The notes under the pieces were generated by a model that was not told where the DNA came from, searched no databases, and saw only the letters and a program-made list of their open reading frames with translations. Shown here one piece after another: positions 61,306 through 64,000 of a stretch of 64,000 nt of DNA. This stretch comes from Aphanomyces cochlioides (lineage: Eukaryota > Oomycota > Saprolegniomycetes > Saprolegniales > Verrucalvaceae), in NCBI GenBank assembly GCA_019828595.1, contig JAHQRK010000009.1, forward strand, positions 2,542,001 through 2,606,000, given 5' to 3'. Position numbers and translations under genes: made by a program. Within the stretch, counting starts at the first letter, position 1. Each line of letters opens with the position of its first letter.

Positions 61306-64000
61306 GGTGGTCGCGGCCGGTCTCTTCACCAAGTTCCCCATACTCGAACTGACCACTGCCAACCTCAATGGGCTGAAAGACAACGGACATCTTGTGGCGC
61401 GGCGACTCCAAATTCCGACCCAAGCCGTTTTCTTTCAAGAAACCAAAATCAATAACATCAAACATCTCGAAACCTTCCAACTCCACCTCAACAACGAAGT
61501 AGGCGTTGGCAAATACAAGCTCTTCACCAACGATCTCCGCACTGATCGCGTCGACTCACTCAACAATCGGCGCTGCGGTGTGGCATCGTATTTCCATGGA
61601 TCCATGCCTGGATTCCTCGACCTGCAACACTTGACCACCCATGACCGACCTGGAAGATACATGGTTGTTCGAACTCAGTGGGACGGCGTTCCTGTGTACT
61701 TTCACAACGTCTATGCCCCGGTTATCGCTCACTCTCGAGCACCGTTTTTCGACGATCTGCCTCGCGACTTTGAAGACGACAGCATTCACTTTGTCGGAGG
61801 CGATTTCAACTTACCCCTGGAGGAGCATCTGGACGCGACTCGACCTCGCCAAGACCACAACGCTGGTAAGGCGGAATGCATTGCCTGGCTTTCAGCACTT
61901 GGTGTTATCGATGCGTGGAGGATGCACCACCCCAACGAGCGCGTTTACAGCGGCCCTGGTCGAAGCAACCGCCTCGACTACCTGTTTGTGGACCAAGATA
62001 TCGTCGCTCAAACGTACGCACGTTCAAGCTATTCCCCAAGCAGCTTTGCAGGCGACCACATGGAACACAAAGTGGTCCTCTCCTGCGAGCAGCGAGCTCC
62101 CGACCGAAGTTACTGGCGCCTCCCCCGTGAGCTCTTAAAGAACCCTCAAGTAGTCGCAGCGATCAAGGCCGAAGCCAATCAACTTTTGGACGAGATGCGC
62201 GCAGACGACACTCAAAACTTTGGCGCAAAGTGGTACGGCTGGTTGAAGAGAATGAAGAAGCGTCTCCAAGTCAGTCATCGCCAGTACATTGACTCGATGA
62301 AGTACACACTCAACAGCCTCAAGATGAAGTGGCTTACTTCCCGCCGAGCATTCGACATGGGACTCGTTGAGACATCCATTGTTAATACCGCCCGTCAAGC
62401 CCTTGACACTGCCCGCAGCGAGTACCGACAGTTCAACCTGGATCAGCAATTCGACTTTCACGCCAACGTCAACGAGCGAGGTACCAGTCACTTTTTTCGT
62501 CGACCCAAGGGGATCAAAGTGCCGCTCTCGTCCGTGACAATCAACGGTGCAACGTCGACTGACCCGTCTGAAGTCAAGGCTGGTTTTACGTCTCATTGGA
62601 AAAACATCATGGTCACTCCAAGAGACCAACCACCGTTGAATCGGGCCCGTCGCCGAGCTATCATTCGAGCCATTACTCGACGTCTCACTCAAGAACAGCG
62701 CGACGCTCTGGAAAGTCCTCTCACGGCGGAAGACCTGTGCGGCGCGCTCAAGTCTATGAACCCGAACAAGTCTCCTGGTTCAGACGGCTGGCCTGCAGCT
62801 TTCTTTCAAGTCTCCCCGGACGTATTCGCCCAAATCCTGCTCAAGGTGTTCAACTACCAACTCACCCATCACGGTCACCTCCTGCTCCAACAACGCCGAA
62901 GTGCAGTGGCGCTCTTGTTCAAGGCTGGAGACAGAGGCGACCCTGGCAACTATCGGCCGATTACTCTCATGTCGGTTGAAGTCAAGATTCTATCGCGGGC
63001 GCTGGCCTACCGTCTTGCACAAGTTGCCCCATACCTCGCTCACCCAAGCCAAGCTGGTTTTGTCCCTGGCCGTCGCTTGCACGACCACGTGATGCTGGTA
63101 CAAGCATTGCAGACTTTCTGTACCAATGAAGACCACGACTACTACGCGACGTTTCTCGACTTTTCCAAGGCATACGATATGGTTGACCAAGGCTTTCTCT
63201 TCGACGTACTCAAGGAGATGAACATCGGTCCCACATTTGTGTCTTGGGTTCAGTTGCTTTACAATACGCCTCTGGTCCAGATCATTTTCAACGACGGTCT
63301 TGGCCCTACCATACGGCCTACCCGCGGAGTCAAGCAAGGTTGCCCCCTATCGTGCATGCTCTTCGTAGTTTACCTCGAGCCACTCGGCGAAATGCTACGC
63401 GGATCTCCTGATTTTGGTATTCCCCTTCCAAATGGAGACTCACTGACGAGCATCTACTTTGCCGACGACACGACTCTACTCTCGTCATCCCTCCAAGCGG
63501 CGGTCGAGCAAATGGCAATTGTCGAAGACTTTTGCTCTGTGTCTGGAGCTCGTCTCAACGTTGCCAAGTGCATGACTTTGGCGCTCAACAACAATCTCGA
63601 TATCGAAGACATCGACGATGGTGGCCTCTTGAACGTCTTGCCGAGCGAGAAGCCAGTGAAATACCTTGGTATTCTCTTTGGCCACCGACTGCCGCGCGAT
63701 TTTCAAGTCCAGCAACTGAACGACAAGTTTCTGGCTGCGTTTCAAACGTGGGGAAGTCGTGCGCGAACCATCCAAGGCCGCAAACTCATCGTATCGACCA
63801 TGTTGTTGTCGTTGTTATGGCATGTCACGGCTGCAGTGTATGTGCCTCCAACGATGGTTGCCGTTTGGCAAAGAATGGTCAACAAGTACATCCTTGGTCG
63901 GAAGACGCAAATCACCGACCATCATCGCTCAACTATTTGCCGCAAGTGGCAGTTCGATCAAAAACTCGGCCTCGGTATTCCGCATGTGGCTTCGAAGCTT
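61268..64000 (+). CDS. LINE-A ORF2 (copy 6), runs off the window
   Basis: 911 codons are open to position 64000, including the complete endonuclease motifs, reverse-transcriptase motifs A, B and C and KYLGILFG. One missense change against copies 2 and 4 is seen: Val for Leu just after motif B (FVVYLEPL, near 63368). The C-terminal zf-RVT domain would lie beyond the window. The 38-nt overlap with ORF1 is preserved. Confidence 0.9.
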   Translation, partial: MLRTQRLSRSVAKVVAAGLFTKFPILELTTANLNGLKDNGHLVARRLQIPTQAVFFQETKINNIKHLETFQLHLNNEVGVGKYKLFTNDLRTDRVDSLNNRRCGVASYFHGSMPGFLDLQHLTTHDRPGRYMVVRTQWDGVPVYFHNVYAPVIAHSRAPFFDDLPRDFEDDSIHFVGGDFNLPLEEHLDATRPRQDHNAGKAECIAWLSALGVIDAWRMHHPNERVYSGPGRSNRLDYLFVDQDIVAQTYARSSYSPSSFAGDHMEHKVVLSCEQRAPDRSYWRLPRELLKNPQVVAAIKAEANQLLDEMRADDTQNFGAKWYGWLKRMKKRLQVSHRQYIDSMKYTLNSLKMKWLTSRRAFDMGLVETSIVNTARQALDTARSEYRQFNLDQQFDFHANVNERGTSHFFRRPKGIKVPLSSVTINGATSTDPSEVKAGFTSHWKNIMVTPRDQPPLNRARRRAIIRAITRRLTQEQRDALESPLTAEDLCGALKSMNPNKSPGSDGWPAAFFQVSPDVFAQILLKVFNYQLTHHGHLLLQQRRSAVALLFKAGDRGDPGNYRPITLMSVEVKILSRALAYRLAQVAPYLAHPSQAGFVPGRRLHDHVMLVQALQTFCTNEDHDYYATFLDFSKAYDMVDQGFLFDVLKEMNIGPTFVSWVQLLYNTPLVQIIFNDGLGPTIRPTRGVKQGCPLSCMLFVVYLEPLGEMLRGSPDFGIPLPNGDSLTSIYFADDTTLLSSSLQAAVEQMAIVEDFCSVSGARLNVAKCMTLALNNNLDIEDIDDGGLLNVLPSEKPVKYLGILFGHRLPRDFQVQQLNDKFLAAFQTWGSRARTIQGRKLIVSTMLLSLLWHVTAAVYVPPTMVAVWQRMVNKYILGRKTQITDHHRSTICRKWQFDQKLGLGIPHVASKL

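Larger units (their letters stand above)
58254..64000 (+). mobile_element. LINE-A copy 6, complete 5' end, cut by window end
   Basis: It begins agtttccaatttgcc directly at the tRNA, with the same 52-bp leader as copy 5. ORF1 is complete and ORF2 is open to the last base of the window. Possibly a second intact LINE-A. Confidence 0.9.

Overview
The window is eukaryotic repeat DNA. It has eukaryotic non-LTR retrotransposons (LINEs) with two ORFs, a nuclear-type tRNA-Ile gene with internal A and B boxes, and a 185-bp satellite. No ordinary single-copy host gene is convincingly present. The style (large GC-balanced LINEs with C-terminal zf-RVT domains) would fit a protist such as an oomycete, but the sequence alone does not prove the lineage.

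Layout: five identical tRNA-Ile(AAT) genes lie on the minus strand (1783-1854, 6214-6285, 14322-14393, 34040-34111, 58182-58253). Each is preceded on its left by the same ~1.0-kb spacer. Immediately right of the tRNA 5' end sits a stack of one to four LINE copies, all on the plus strand and head-to-tail. Every element 3' end in these stacks is followed by the same 14 bp, tgagctatacgacc. This is the reverse complement of tRNA nucleotides 1-14. I read it as the target-site duplication (TSD) of elements that insert exactly at the 5' end of the tRNA-Ile gene.

Three families share this target and are named here only for this annotation. LINE-A is about 7.3 kb, with ORF1 of 999 aa and ORF2 of 1384 aa; an apparently intact copy is at 14740-22067. 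LINE-B is about 9.2 kb, with a long 3' region carrying a 57-bp minisatellite, at 22082-31320 and (3' part) 50337-55461. LINE-C is seen only as 5'-truncated copies with one shared truncation point, closest to the spacer in every unit. A, B and C end in a similar 3' terminus (AATATAC...ATTG) without poly(A). A and B also have similar 5' ends.

Right part: at 37813 LINE-A breaks inside its endonuclease domain and joins, in frame, a fourth element, LINE-D (37814-43750, ORF1 and a frameshifted ORF2). LINE-D is followed by about 35.6 copies of the 185-bp satellite (43751-50336). The satellite joins LINE-B in mid-ORF2 through a 6-bp microhomology. This 12.5-kb block replaces what would be the 3' part of LINE-A and the 5' part of LINE-B. 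It is either a rearrangement or an assembly join.

Working together: ORF2 proteins supply an APE-type endonuclease and a reverse transcriptase for target-primed integration, and ORF1 proteins are probably RNA-binding partners. The tRNA gene stays complete after each insertion, so it can be hit again. Within a stack, the element nearest the tRNA should be the youngest. Shared substitutions and the common LINE-C truncation show that whole tRNA-spacer-LINE-C units were also amplified as segments.
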